Assembly: GCA_963556695.1 (NCBI GenBank)
Contig: CAUWAG010000008.1
Coordinates: 2,232,001 to 2,296,000, forward strand
Direction of reading: 5' to 3'
Source of the DNA: Anthostomella pinea
Taxonomy: Eukaryota; Ascomycota; Sordariomycetes; Xylariales; Xylariaceae
DNA: 64,000 bases
Position 1 is the first letter of the stretch. The number at the start of each line of letters is the position of its first letter. A program made the translations under genes and the position numbers. The notes under the pieces are model-generated. The model saw only the letters and a program-made list of their open reading frames with translations. It was not told where the DNA came from and ran no database searches. Positions 21,598 to 33,895 of this stretch are shown in pieces.

Positions 21598-23256
21598 ATG
21601 TCGGATCCCACGTATAATGCGAAGTCCGCATCATTTCTTGATTGGTTCAAGGCGTGGCCCGGCGCAACCTTTCACCCTCACATCAAGATCGAAGATCTTC
21701 GCGCGCAAGGGGCTGGCAGAGGAATTGGTAAGGCTTGGCACGCAAGAGACTCCATTCCGATGACATGGTGTCCACTGATCAACCGAGTAGTCACTACCGC
21801 CGATATCCCCGAAGATACCGTGCTGTTCACCATACCAAGGCTTGCCATCATCAATACGCAGACCTCGGATCTCGCGAAGAGAATTCCGGGCATCTTTGCG
21901 ACGACGGGCTTGGAGGACGCTGACAACGAGGCAGACGAGGATGGCAGTGAGACGAGCGGCCCCCCGGACAACTGGGTCTCACTCATTCTTGTCATGGTCT
22001 ATGAGTATCTGCAGGGAGACAAGTCGCACTGGAGACCGTACTTCGATGTGCTGCCCGATAAGTTCGAGACGTTGATGTGGTGGTCCGACCAGGAGCTACA
22101 GCAGCTGCAAGCCAGCTCGATCGTGGCCAAGATTGGTAGGGACGACGCTGATAGCATGTTTCGTGCCAAGGTTCTGCCTCTGGTCAGGGAACACGCCAGC
22201 GTCTTCTACCCGCAAGGGTCAGAGCAACTTAGCGATGACCAGCTGATGTTGTTGTCACATCGTATGGGTAGTATGATCATGGCTTACGCATTTGACCTCG
22301 AAAACGACGACGACGACGAGGCAAATGCCGAAAACGGAGAGGAGTGGGTGGAGGACAAGGAAGGCCAGATTCTTATGGGGATGGTGCCGATGGCTGATAT
22401 ACTGAATGCCGACGCCGAATTCAACGTGAGCTTACTTCCTCCCTGATGTGATACTCTATCACGTGGAAGCCTCGCCTCTGACGCTAATGTACCTAGGCCC
22501 ACGTCAACCACGGCGAGGATAGCTTGACCGTCACGTCCCTGAGGCCAATCCCGGCTGGCGAGCAAGTTGTGAACTACTACGGCCCACTTGGAAACGGCGA
22601 GCTGTTGAGGCGCTACGGCTACGTGACGCACCGCCATACTCGATACGATGTTGTAGAGCTATCATGGAATTTGATACTCTCTGTGCTCAGAGAGCTTCTG
22701 GAAGTCGATGATGCTACTTGGGGCAAAGCGGTAAGGATGAAGTGTCCAGACAATAGACTGCTTTCCTGCAAGACATATAGGGCTAATTAAAGAGCCACAG
22801 ATCAACGAGCTCGACCCAGAAGAGGTTGAGGATGCCTTCATTGTAGATCGGGACCTGGAAGAGCCAGACTCTCGAGGCGAGGTTCACGACCCCCCAGCGT
22901 TCAAGCATCTTCCGGAAGACCTCCGAGAGCAGATTCACATGTTTCTCAAGGCTGTCCGAAAAGCCAGAGCAGAACTAATTCCCGATAAGCGCAAGAGGGA
23001 TGAGGTCACCCTGTCAGCAATGCGTCGCGCGTTGGAGTTGCGACTAGCTGCGTACGGCACAAGTGCAGCTGACGACATGAAGCTGATATCTGGAAATGAG
23101 ATCAGCGGCCGCCATAAGATGGCTGTAGTGGTTCGACACGGCGAGAAGGTCTTGCTGCAAGAGGCAATCAATCTTGCTAACGAGAAGATCAGCCAGTTGG
23201 CACTGGCGGGTCAAGATGGACACCAACATTCCGCGAAACGGCAAAGGACGAAGTGA
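21598..23256 (+). CDS. RKM4: Ribosomal lysine N-methyltransferase 4, SET domain, 485 aa
   Basis: Rkm4/SETD6-type enzyme; the yeast protein monomethylates a lysine of 60S protein Rpl42 using S-adenosylmethionine. Four exons: 21598-21727, 21788-22425, 22497-22730, 22801-23256. The SET domain starts at GAGRGIVVTTADIPEDT (SAM-binding G-x-G), continues through PMADILNADAEFN and NHGED (about residue 260), and closes with VVNYYGP and LLRRYGYV. A Rubisco-LSMT-type substrate-binding helical domain follows, and the tail is basic (KRQRTK). Length agrees with yeast Rkm4 (494 aa). Intron 1 is exactly 60 bp with no stop, so a retained-intron form would stay in frame but would carry 20 extra residues within the SAM-binding region. 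Confidence 0.92.
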
Positions 23257-24150
23257 GACGATGCATCATGCAACACGGCAGTTCTCTCGAAATTCAGAAT
23301 CAAGGGCAACAGGTCGGCGATGCATGTGCCAGACTACCGGTACGATTAATGACTGCGCCACGCAGGCGCTCCCAGCGCGACACGGTTCAACACCAACAAG
23401 TTCCAACTCCACATGCAGTCAGCGCTAAACAAGGGAGTCAATTCCTCCTGCCGCGCTGTCATATCAAACTTCACTATCACGAGCTCCTTCCGCGGCGATC
23501 TTGCCACTTTTTGTACTTGAGCTTTCACGCGCCTTGAGTTCTGGTAGGACCAGGATGCGCCAGCGCGCTGAGCAGCCGGGATTTGCGAATTAGAGTGCTG
23601 ACCAGAATCCTGGGATGTTCATAAATATAGACCTCACCGCAATTCAATTTCTCCAAAATTGGACATGACATTAATTCCCATAATACATCCCTTGGAGGTC
23701 GGGCAGCTTGAAAGACAACACTGCCCAATGGACTCGCTTTCGGTCAAGTTGGTGACTCGCCTGTGTCACTTCAGTACCTAGCCGTTTGGACCTTGTGAAT
23801 CATGAGCATATCGTGATTTATACTTTCCGCCTCATCTGGATTGCGGCTTACCGGTCAGGCCTCGGTCAGGAAGTTCACCCACAAGCTTCTCCTCACGTTG
23901 GCGCAACGCATTGTGATCAGGCTCGAACCAGCGCATAGCAGCTAAACAACCTTGGTCCGGGTATCGAATCCAGGCGAAGAACCCCGATGCCGCAACTCGC
24001 ACAGTTCCACGAGACAGACTGATTCACCTCCTGCCTGGACACCGCCAAAGAGATTGTGCTCATCCGTTCACTGCCACACAGAGGCCACCAGCAGTGCGAC
24101 ACTCGAATCGAGACGCGGGGTGCGAAAACTCTTCAACTATATACGCGATC
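23257..24150. other. Intergenic, RKM4 to RING gene
   Basis: About 0.9 kb; no coding sequence supported. Confidence 0.5.
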
Positions 24151-24911
24151 ATGCTGGCTCCTTGGTATGCCGTGGTCATAGGCTGCGTCGTTCTGCTCGT
24201 GAGTTTTGTCGTTGCCGTACTGTAAGTTCTCGTACCATGCTGCCGTCCCGGCAATCAGGTTCATTGCAACCACTAACTAGCAGCCTCGCAGTTGTCTCAG
24301 ATGGGCCGTGTGTAAGGAGCCTTTCCGATTTTTCAGAAGAAACGAGAGTAGACCCGCGAAGCAATTGCCGAAATCGATCCTGTCTGCCTTGACGCAGCTG
24401 GAAGGGGTCACTGAGAAGAGGGACCGAAGAAATTCGCAGACCGAGGCGGAGGACGCCGAATGGTAAGAGTTGTGATGATACTTCCGAACTTCGTGCATTG
24501 TGTCTAATGATTGGTAGTCCCATCTGTCTCGCTTCTCTCTATGGGAGTCCAGCAGGAGCGTCGGCGCCGACAGGGGCTGGGGTAGACCTCGAAGCTGGGA
24601 TTGACATATCGAGAACGACAACAACCAAGACGATGTCGACATCCACAGCGTCCACGTCCACTACGACAACGGCGAAGGAAGAGCGATGTTCCCTGCAGCC
24701 CGTCAACGATGAAGTACTGAAGATGAAGCGCTGCAGACACCTGTACCACGCCAAATGTCTAGCGACATGGTTCATGAGGAAGAAGTACAACTGCCCGGTC
24801 TGCAGGACTCCATACTATCAGCCCGTGCAACGGGTTCAGCCCGTTCAAGAGCTGGAGGGGAATGTCGACTATGGCCGTGGTCATGCTCTGCCGGTTGCCA
24901 TGTTCTGGTAA
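24151..24911 (+). CDS. Single-pass membrane RING-H2 protein, 211 aa
   Basis: Probable E3 ubiquitin ligase. Three exons: 24151-24221, 24292-24462, 24518-24911. The N-terminus is a hydrophobic segment (VVIGCVVLLVSFVVAVL), probably a membrane anchor, then a basic stretch (RFFRRNESR). The RING begins C81-P-I-C84 and continues CRHLYHAKC and W...CPVC; this is the C-H-H-C core of RING-H2. About 55 Ser/Thr-rich residues are inserted between the first Cys pair and the rest, longer than in most RINGs. The short C-terminus is Pro/Gln/Val-rich. Its substrate and compartment are not known. Confidence 0.8.
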
Positions 24912-26331
24912 TGGGCCTACTCTGGCCTCTTTCAACAGAGTGCCTACGAATTGACCCAGTTACTTAGGATGTAGCTAGCTACACAGCTGGAGTTCGCTGT
25001 CACAACTGGGTAGCACGGCGAGGGTTTCGAGGTTTTGGGGGGGGGCCGACTTGACTCGTATGAAGTTGAGAGAGAGACAATTATGATGATACCTATGGGG
25101 TCATTCGAGGAGTACGTACTCACGATACCATCTGTTCATTTGTATTAAGGGGTAAGGATGGGTTGGCGAGGGCCGGCATGCCGGGGCGGGGATGATTTCC
25201 ACGGGCAGGACGGCGTCGGCGTTCACTCTACCAATGCGGGAATAACTATCTGCAACCAAAGCTATGTAATTGGTGTCGACACGACGAATATCGGTATCTT
25301 GTGCAAATAGACTTTTGTCACCTGCAGCATTGAATTGACTCTAAAACGAGTAGACTGTCCTGTCAACCTGTCTCGGTGGTAGGGCTGCAGTACCAGCTGG
25401 CGAGCGCTGCCAGGCGGCCCACATAGCACTGGCAGGCCGCCAAGTAGGGCCAGGGGTGGCCGAGTGGTAGCACCACCACCTGACCACCCAGACAGAGCCC
25501 CTGGGACATATGCCTCCGCCTGACCGCCCGGCACAAAAGTTAAAAGGCGTCAAGGCTGGCCCATCTGCCCATCTGTGATCCCATCTGTCTGTGCACTTGC
25601 AATCTCGATCGGGCCATGATGATTTCATCGACTCCAGATGCCTTCCCGTTTGGCCTCACAGCCATCTGAATTTTCAGCACGGATCGAGCCAGCCAGCGTA
25701 GCACCACTTGAGATTTGCCAATCCATTCTCGTCTTGTCTGACAATTGCTGATGGGTTACATAACAGTGGGTGAGTGCCGTGACCCGCGACCGCCTGCCAC
25801 TGCAAACAAAGGAGTCCAGGGGGAGCAAAACTTCCTGTCCAAAAGAGCCCTCACGGCCGTCACTAACCTCACTCCATGACGTGTACTCCGTCATTGTTCT
25901 GCTTGCGGCGCCTCCAGACTGCCCAGGACGAAGGACGAAGCAATCTGCATTGCTTCCATGCAATTGCGTTAATGGTGGAGTTTGACCTCAATCTCCTCCG
26001 CTTCCCTCACATCCATCCCGATTCCGACTCTCGCATGTGTCTCGTACCTTATGTGTGTGTATGCAGTCTGCAGTCTGCAGTCCCGCATCCAAGACCATCG
26101 GCACCCAATAAGTTACGGATCTCGTCAGACGACTGTGTCTGTGCCTCGTGACAGCACTCCCCTACCGTATCTTCTCATCCCCACCAATATCCGAGTTGGA
26201 TGCAAGGTTCCGTCAGGTGTCTGATTCGCTCTTGTAAGGCTGAATCGGGACACTTCGTCGGTCTCTTTGCTCCGGCCTGTTCTTCTCATATACCCTTGCG
26301 TTCCACCGTCCGTCGCCGTAGCTGTCTCGCG
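24912..26331. other. Intergenic, RING gene to UVE1
   Basis: About 1.4 kb. It includes a G-run near 25036-25046 and a GTGGT/ACCAC-rich hairpin-like stretch at 25450-25500. No gene seen; the right end is the likely UVE1 promoter. Confidence 0.5.
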
Positions 26332-28382
26332 ATGGCCCCGAAGCGTAAGAAGTCGGACATGGCGCTCCTACCCGAGAACTTCCCAACCGAGGAACGCTCT
26401 ACGATAGACCGTCCGCGCGGCGGCCCACGACGATCAGGTCGCAACGTGCAGAAACCAGGCCAAGCACTACGCGATGGCGTTGAGGTCTCACAACCGACGA
26501 AAGATGCGCCCAAGGTCCAACGGCGGAAGTCCAGTGCGAAGCAGGGGGTTGACCATGCTATACATGGCCTCCAGGAGATGGAAGACAACCTACGTAGCGC
26601 CGTCAAACGACAGAAGCTTGCTGTGAACGACAGCTTGCCACTCAAGAACCCTCCACCCGATGACCCCGAGCGGGCCGCCTTTCTACCGAGGCCGATCAAG
26701 CCCGAGCCGGACGTCATACCCGCTCATTTAGAGATGGACGCCCTGAACGAACGCAACAAGCAACGCCGTGAAAAACGTCGCGGAGAGCACACCAAAAACA
26801 CATCCGTCGACGAGACAGCAGAAGAAGCACCACCGCAAAAGGAGGAGGACGGTGATGATCTCCCGGAGGAGACAGACATCAACACATTAAAACAACAAGG
26901 TGCGAGGCCGCCGCCCGTCAACAGTGACTATCTTCCGTTGCCCTGGAAGGGGAGACTAGGCTATGTAAACAGGCCTAATGATCATGGCTGAGTCGAGTCA
27001 GTGGATAAAGTGTAGCATGCTGACGTGGTACAGGCCTGTCTCAACACGTATCTTCGTCAATGCAACCCGCCGGTCTTCAGCTCTCGAACATGTCGGATAG
27101 CTTCCATCATAGAGCATCGCCACCCGCTTCAGGATCCCACACTACCGGAACATGCGACCAAAAATCGTCCTGACAAGGACCAGCCTGCCGAGCTAGCAAG
27201 GGGTCAGAAGTATGTCGAGAATCTAGGTCTCGCCAACGCTCGTGACATTGTGAAGATGATTCGGTGGAACGACAAGTACGGTATCAAGTTTATGCGTCTC
27301 AGCTCGGAGATGTTTCCGTTCGCTAGCCATGAGGTCTATGGGTACAAGCTAGCCCCTTTTGCTTCCGAAACATTGGCGCAGGCTGGGAAGCTGGCGGGTG
27401 AGCTTGGCCACCGGCTCACCACGCATCCCGGACAGGTACGTGCCATTATACCCCGACTTTCTACTATAGCTAATCATTCGCCAAGTTTACCCAGCTGGGG
27501 TCTCCTAGAACAGAGGTGGTGAGAAACGCCGTCAGAGATTTGGAGTATCACAACGAGTTGTTGACACTCCTGCGGCTCCCTGAGCAATTAAACAAGGACG
27601 CTATCATGATTCTTCATATGGGCGGAGTCTTCGGTGATAAGAACGCCACTCTCGATCGTTTCAGAGAGAACTACGCCAAACTTTCAGACGGCATCAAGGC
27701 GAGACTTGTACTAGAGAATGACGATGTCTCCTGGACGGTGCATGACTTGCTTCCCATATGTGAAGAGCTCAACATCCCGATGGTTTTGGACTACCATCAT
27801 CATAACATCATGTTCGACTCGGACCAGATTCGCGAGGGCACAAAAGATATAATGGAACTTTACCCGCGCATCAAGGCAACGTGGGACCGGAAGGGTATCA
27901 CACAGAAGATGCACTACAGCGAGCCGTGCTCGGACGCTGTGACCGGCAGACAACGACGAAAGCACCGTCCTCGTGTCATGACTCTGCCTCCATGTCCCGA
28001 CACCATGGATCTCATGATTGAGGCCAAAGATAAGGAACAAGCGGTCTTCGATCTCATGCGTAATTTCCGACTGCCCGGATGGGACACCTTTAACGACATT
28101 GTTCCCTATGAGAGGGAAGATGAGAACAGGCCCTTACCGAAGACGCCGAAGAAGAAGAAGCTGCGCAAGAAGAGGGTGAAGGATGAAGACGAGGTTGACA
28201 AGGTCGAAGAAGAAGAAGAGCCGGAACCCCTGCCGCCGCCAGAGGTTCCAGAGGAGGAGTTGGGCATGGGCGGCCCCGATAATCGGGTGTACTGGCCGCT
28301 CGGCATGGAAGAGTGGTTGCGCCCGAAGAAGCGGGAGGTGAAGAAGAAAAAGAAAGACGATGAGGAAGTTGAAGAGGGCTGA
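26332..28382 (+). CDS. UVE1: UV damage endonuclease, 643 aa
   Basis: Cuts 5' to cyclobutane dimers, 6-4 photoproducts and other lesions, starting an alternative excision repair pathway (S. pombe Uve1, N. crassa Mus-18) in nucleus and mitochondria. Three exons: 26332-26964, 27034-27435, 27486-28382. The first ~210 residues are a basic, low-complexity tail. The TIM-barrel begins LGYACLNTYLR and has metal-site motifs HPGQ (342-345), MILHMGGVFGDK, LENDD, DYHHHN (447-452) and MHYSEP. The C-terminus is a long run of Lys/Glu-rich blocks ending KKKKKDDEEVEEG. The core is complete, so the gene should be functional. Confidence 0.93.
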
Positions 28383-30241
28383 GGCTGGTGAACTTCCTGC
28401 TCAAGATGTTTGATGTACAACATTCCTCGCGTATGATACCTACCTGAATGCATGATAGATGTACGACAACCTACCTAATATATACCTAACAATCGAGCAG
28501 AATTAACTACTTGACTTAAGTATGAGATAGTGCTTGGTGAATGTGATTTGATGTTCGATGGAGCTGGTTTGGATAGCATTTAGAAGCATACACAGGCGAT
28601 AACTCCTGTCGGAGCATAACTGTCTCTAGAACACGGTCATAGGATTGGACCGATATCTTGTTGCCAGCGGCACCCATAGCGGTCGTCCGTTACCATGCAT
28701 GCGGTCAGGAGGAATCTGACCACTATAGTTGACGACGATGCTGCGGCACTTTATTAATCTACAGGCTGCATCGAGACACATCTATCAAAACAGCAGATGA
28801 ACCACCGGCAATAGGCATATGACTAGAGACCCCCAAGCGTGCCTATAGAATGCAAAACCCTTATCGCCATGTCAGCTGAAGCGTCGTGGAATATACAAAC
28901 TCTAGGGTCCAGATGCTTCCACAACTCAGCACGGCATTGCCATCACGGTCCGTCGATGCTACCTCACCTGCCTTCCATCGTCACGTAACAAATGCGGTGG
29001 CTGGACCAAGAGCAGCATATCCCGATTGCGACGACGAAATGCACACATCATCAGGACTACGTACCAGCCAGAAGAATTGGTCTCATGACCATCGTGAAGC
29101 CTCCATATCATGAGGTCACGCCGAGTGGTGTCGTGAGAACCTAATGTCGAACGAACGTGGGAGGACATCCATGGATGGATAGGTGTGAAAGGTGGCAGGC
29201 CATGATGTCAGCCGCGCCGGGTCCGGGAGCAAGGTTCAGGGGTTGTGGAAGTTTGGAATGGGCTAGCTTTTGCGAAGTAGACAGTACTTCTATTAGATAC
29301 CGCGGCTTCGCATGAGCTTCTGGTCTCTGCAACCTCGTGAATGACGAAAAGCGGGGTCAATCAGACTCTCGTCTTTTCCCCAGCCCCTCCGAGGCATGTG
29401 CATTGTGCACCCCTCCTTCCAGCGCATGGGCAGTGACGCTGCAACACCTGCAGTGACAGCATCCAGTGAAATGCAGCGCTGAAGTCCGTTGTCAGTGGTC
29501 CGGGTCGCATGTAGTGGCACCAGTGCACCAATACCATTACCATGCATCTTCCAGTTCCCCAGACAGATCGTCGAGGCTGGAGCAATCAATCATCACCCTC
29601 CTGCCATCATCACAACTGAAGTTGGCCGAGTGTAACCCTGATTTGACTGATTTGACCAAGAACATTCAAGTCCTCGAGAGTCGAGAGTCGAGACTGGTCT
29701 TCTTTCTTCCAAGCTTCGTTCCCCCAGCACGGAAAACGGAAAACCCAGCACCTTCGGCATTCTATATCTGGTACACCCGGCATCACGTATCATCAATATC
29801 ACACGCCTGATCACCCGCTGAGACATACATGCATGCATACCTCCAGCACAAGTAGAGACCAGAATCCCATACCCAAAACACCAGAGTCTTCCTATCTTCT
29901 GCATCTTTCATATTTCTCACTGCTTTGTCAACTTGCATCGGCGCGTTATATCAACGGTTATCGACCGTCACCCACCACAAGTTACAACGCACTCAGTACG
30001 CCAGTCTTCCATCTGCAGGGTCCAAGCGTTTTCCCCGCGACCGCCGAAGCCTCTCTCCTCTCGAGTCTCCGCCTGGACACAACTTCGACCTCACTCTCCA
30101 CCACACGCCTCACCCTTCGATCTATCCTGTTTCGATCGCTACATACCGCTCATCCCTAACCTTCGGACTCCGTAAAGCACGACCTCGCGCTCGCGGGCCC
30201 ACCAACCAACACCACCAAGCCTAGAACTGCATTCAAGCAAC
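28383..30241. other. Intergenic, UVE1 to GLC8
   Basis: About 1.9 kb with no supported gene. The last 400 bp are pyrimidine-rich and likely the GLC8 promoter and leader. A short TCGAGAG repeat occurs at about 29677-29698. Confidence 0.5.
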
Positions 30242-31077
30242 ATGGCCACCGTTGAGACAAGTCCCAAGGTCATCCACACTCCTCCGGGACCCGAGGTGAA
30301 GCGTCCTCGAGGTATGCGCCATCTCGCTACATCACGATAACCATATGACCCTGTCACGTCTTTCTATGCTAATGTTCGATTCCGGCAGGCATCCTCAAAC
30401 ACTCGTTCCAGAAGTCACCGCCCGTATCGCCGACACAGGAACATGATATGGAGGAGAAGGATCTCACGATTGTCAACACCCAAGCGAATGCTGGCCACCG
30501 CCGATCTTCAAGTGCCGCCAGCCGCCCTGCCGGCTCCCGTCGCCAGTCAACACGCGCCCCGTCGCAAGGACCCGAGGATGATCTCAACAATAGTCAGCGC
30601 CTGCAGTGGGATGAGGCCAATCTCTACCTGACCGAGCAGGAGCGCACGTCAACCATGAAGATCACCGAGCCCAAGACACCATATGCCAGACATTACGAGC
30701 CCTCGGAAGATGAGGACGACGAGATGCTCGACGGAGAAGCGACCCAGCGAGAAGAGATCCCGGGCCTCTCACTTGGCGAGCCCGAGGAGGAGGTTCCCGA
30801 GGACGGCTTCGACTGGACTCGGAAGCAGAGCAAGGTTCAGGTTAACGACGAGGATGCGACGCCGCTGCATGATGCCGAGAAGGAGCTCCTCGGCATGACC
30901 CCTGAAGAGCGCGAGAAACACCGCAAGTTTGAGCTACTACGGAAGAAGCATTACGAGATGAAGGACGTTGCCAAGTTCCTCGGCCACCCTGAAGAGCTTG
31001 ACGAGTTAGAAGAGGAGGACGATGCGGCGCCCCCGGTGCCTACCATCAATGGTGCCAAGGTCGGTGCTGGGGACTAG
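30242..31077 (+). CDS. GLC8: Protein phosphatase 1 regulatory subunit (inhibitor-2), 252 aa
   Basis: Glc8/IPP-2 binds and modulates the PP1 catalytic subunit (Glc7). Two exons, 30242-30311 and 30389-31077. The intron falls inside the KGILK-type motif (RGILKHS, residues 23-29), a PP1-binding site. The middle has LQWDEANLYLTEQE and the phosphorylation motif PKTPY (T120), the site by which GSK3-type kinases activate the complex. The C-terminal helix FELLRKKHYEM corresponds to the inhibitor helix that covers the PP1 active site. The rest is acidic and disordered. All three PP1-contact elements are present. Confidence 0.92.
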
Positions 31078-31542
31078 AGAGACGACCACCCAGCCTGCTT
31101 GACTGGTACCGATACAAACAAGAACTGGGCAGAGCAGGACGACGACGACGGCGTGCATGTGAATGGAGTTCATAGGCTTAGGCGTCTTGCATTATGAGAA
31201 TCTTCGACTCTTTTCAGTGCCGTTGATTGGGGCAAGCAGCCGATCTGGTACGGGAGGAGCACTCGTTTTATCGCACAATAGCAAGCTTATGAGGGCTGCG
31301 GGCGTTTGAATTACGACGTTTGCATTGGAACCCACGATGAGGGCATCCTGATTTTGATGCACCCTCCAGTTGCATTGTAACTCCGGAAAGCACATGATGA
31401 AGAGACCCAGGTTGGAGGTAGAGTCTTGATCCATGAGATAGCCATTGCTCTGCGACAATTTAGAGGTAGTCTGCAAGTTATCCTGTCACTCCTCGCTCAC
31501 CTCAAGCGAAAGCGCTCGCCCAAATCAATATAGTTCCGTCAT
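31078..31542. other. Convergent 3' region, GLC8 and LCL2
   Basis: 465 bp between two convergent stop codons, presumably 3' UTRs. No other feature seen. Confidence 0.5.
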
Positions 31543-31974
31543 TCATAACAACCCCTTGCGCGCGAGCTCGACCTTCTTAGCAGCTTCGCCGTCCCTGAAG
31601 CCGCCTTTCGAGACACAGAGCCTGTGTCCTTCGCCCATCTCGAATTTGTCCTCGTTCGCAGGCCACGGGCACGGGCAATGGTGTGGAAAGTGTACGCAAG
31701 CTGCCAAGTGACCATTTATCAATGACCCAAGTTCGCAGCCAATATCGGGTTCGCGTTGACGCTGCTTACCTAAAGTATCCGGGCATAGATAGTTGTCGCA
31801 ATGCAAGCGGTCGAAGTTGTTTTGGTAGATGGACGAGTCGCTAGGTACGTTTTGTGGCTGCTGCTGTTGCTGCTGCTGCCCGCCGCCGAACATCTGGTCG
31901 AAGAAGCCAAACTGGGCGCTGGCCGACGAGAGGAGGGTGAAGAGGAGGAACGACACGGAGGTTAGGAAGCGCAT
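31543..31974 (-). CDS. LCL2: Long chronological lifespan protein 2, 120 aa
   Basis: Small secretory-pathway protein; the family is annotated as a probable component of ER-associated degradation. Two exons, 31974-31770 and 31700-31543, with a 69-bp intron. ATG 31974 gives a clear signal peptide ([20 protein letters not shown]). Then come a Gln run ([19 protein letters not shown]), the family core [22 protein letters not shown] and a C-terminal [10 protein letters not shown]. The intron lies between DTL and ACV, has no stop and is a multiple of three, so an unspliced message would give a 23-residue insert. Length is normal for the family. Confidence 0.93.
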   Translation of the reverse strand: MRFLTSVSFLLFTLLSSASAQFGFFDQMFGGGQQQQQQQPQNVPSDSSIYQNNFDRLHCDNYLCPDTLGKQRQREPDIGCELGSLINGHLAACVHFPHHCPCPWPANEDKFEMGEGHRLCVSKGGFRDGEAAKKVELARKGLL

Positions 31975-32312
31975 TGTAACGACTGGCTGTGGGAACCCTG
32001 ATACGGCTTCGGTTTCTGTGATAACTGGAAGAGTGAGTAGATAGTTGCGCCGGGTGCTAGAAAGCAATAAGTATCATGGAAGGTTCGTTGTATTCGTAGA
32101 CGGGCATTGCTGGCCACTTCAATGTTGGACAGCTCAATCAATTGACGGATGCTTATCGTTATCGCGCATTGTCCAGATGACTAAGCAGGAAATTTTGGTG
32201 ACCCGGAGCTTTGGACCGCGAACAGTGGAAGCTCCATTCTCACGCAGCCTCCTTTGCTGGAAACCTCGACAACGACGGCAACAATACTTCGCGACCTACT
32301 ACGCATCGAATC
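31975..32312. promoter_or_regulatory. Shared LCL2/bL27m upstream region
   Basis: 338 bp between divergent start codons, so both promoters must lie here or overlap. Confidence 0.55.
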
Positions 32313-33338
32313 ATGCGGATCACTCAATTGCAGCGGCCGCTGGTGGCTGCTGCGTCCACCCTTGCGAGATCGACATCGGCCCCGACGACAATACGACAGT
32401 TGCAGGATGTGTTAGGTCAGCTGAGAATAGGAGCCAGCAATGCCGCTGTCGAGGGTCGGAGGCACGCTTCGGTCAAGTCGCAGGGAATGTACAAGCTCCG
32501 GGATTCGAGCACAATACCGAAGAAGCTGGGAGCAAAGAAGACTGGTGGTATGTCTTCCCAAAGCCCATTGATGCCCTGAACTAGAGCTGCATCCATGCAG
32601 GGGCAGGGCTGAAGACCGAGGATGGACGGACGGGGCTAACCCTCTGCAGACTCCTGGGTCATCACAGGCAACATCATATACAAGCAGCGAGGCACCAAAT
32701 GGTTCGCGGGCGAGAACTGCGGCATGGGACGCGACCACACCATCTTCGCCCTGGCCTCGGGCTACGTCAAGTACTACAAGGACCCGGCCAAGCACCCGAA
32801 GCGCCAGTACATCGGCGTAGTCTTCGACAAGGCCGACAAGCTGCCCTACGCGCCGCACCAGATGCGCAAGCGCAAGCTCAACATGGTAGCCGTGCCCGTG
32901 GCCGTGCCGCCCGCCGAGCCCACCCTCTCCGCCTCGGGCATCCCCAACACGGTCGTGCGCCAGGGCTACGGCCGCAAGCCGCACCCGCGCGATGAGCGCA
33001 TCATGAAGCTGCAGAAGGACGGCAGCTACGCGTACCGCGAGGAGAACTGGCGGCTGGGCACGCTGGTGCGCACCGAGAAGCGCAAGCTGGGGTCGCGGAG
33101 GGTGGCCATGAAGCACAGGCGCAGACGGACGAAGGCGATCGCGCTGGAGATGCGTGCCGAGCGCGAGGACAAGATTGCGAGACGTAAGGAGGCGCTCGAT
33201 GCGCAGAGGGCGGCGCGCTTGCGCAAGATGAAGGAGTATAGGGCGCGTAGGGCCCTGGAGAGTAATAATGCGAGCATCCCTCCGGCTGGCGGTGCGATGC
33301 CGCCATCGCAGCCGCCTCCACCGCGGGCTGAGGTGTAG
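32313..33338 (+). CDS. Mitochondrial large ribosomal subunit protein bL27m, 307 aa
   Basis: Component of the mitochondrial 54S subunit (yeast MRP7 family), near the peptidyl-transferase centre. Two exons, 32313-32547 and 32650-33338, with a 102-bp intron. The N-terminus ([20 protein letters not shown]) is Arg-rich without acids and fits a mitochondrial presequence. The L27 core follows: [17 protein letters not shown], then [20 protein letters not shown] and [16 protein letters not shown]-terminal extension of about 170 residues is highly basic ([10 protein letters not shown]) and ends Pro-rich; such extensions are usual in fungal bL27m. GC content rises sharply in exon 2. Confidence 0.92.
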
Positions 33339-33895
33339 GCTTGGTGTCATGAGCAGGATTCCGATATGGAGATTGTCTACGACTAGACAAGGCTCTGGTC
33401 TTTGTCGAGCGGGTGCCCGACTGCCGATGCTCTCAGGCATTGACCGCTTCCCGACGGGTGAATCCTCTAGATGGATGTGTATGTCGATGTCTGGACTAGA
33501 TCAGTGGGCGTCTTCTGGCTGCCAGGCTGTGTAGCATAACGGTGGTTCGACTATGTAATAGTAGCAAGTACAAGGGCAGCTCTCGGGGCTGTATACATGA
33601 TATCAAACCGGTCCACCTTCCAAATGGTGATGGATAATATTCGCTACTCCTTCAGCTTGGTCCTCAGCCAGTATGTCACTAATAGGTAAAAGGCCAGGGT
33701 TGTTTTCTGCGTACTGGACCGTTTGCCTCATAAGAATAATGCTTGAATTCAGTACTACGGTTTGTGAGCATCTCTACTTAATGCAGAGTCGGGATTTGCT
33801 GACAAGCTTACTCTACATCATCCAGGCAACAAACAGGATAGCAGGACATTCTTGATGACTACCGCATGTTAACCCGTTCCGGCGTCTCTATCACA
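33339..33895. other. Convergent 3' region, bL27m and PAQR
   Basis: 557 bp with no supported gene. Confidence 0.5.

Noticed and set aside
25445..25515. tRNA-like start GTGGCCGAGTGGT
   Set aside because: Resembles a tRNA-Leu/Ser A box, but no anticodon arm, T arm or matching acceptor stem could be drawn.
32412..33440. 342-codon open frame on the minus strand
   Set aside because: Antisense to bL27m; composition (Arg/Leu/His/Ala) is a mirror of the GC-rich ribosomal protein exon.
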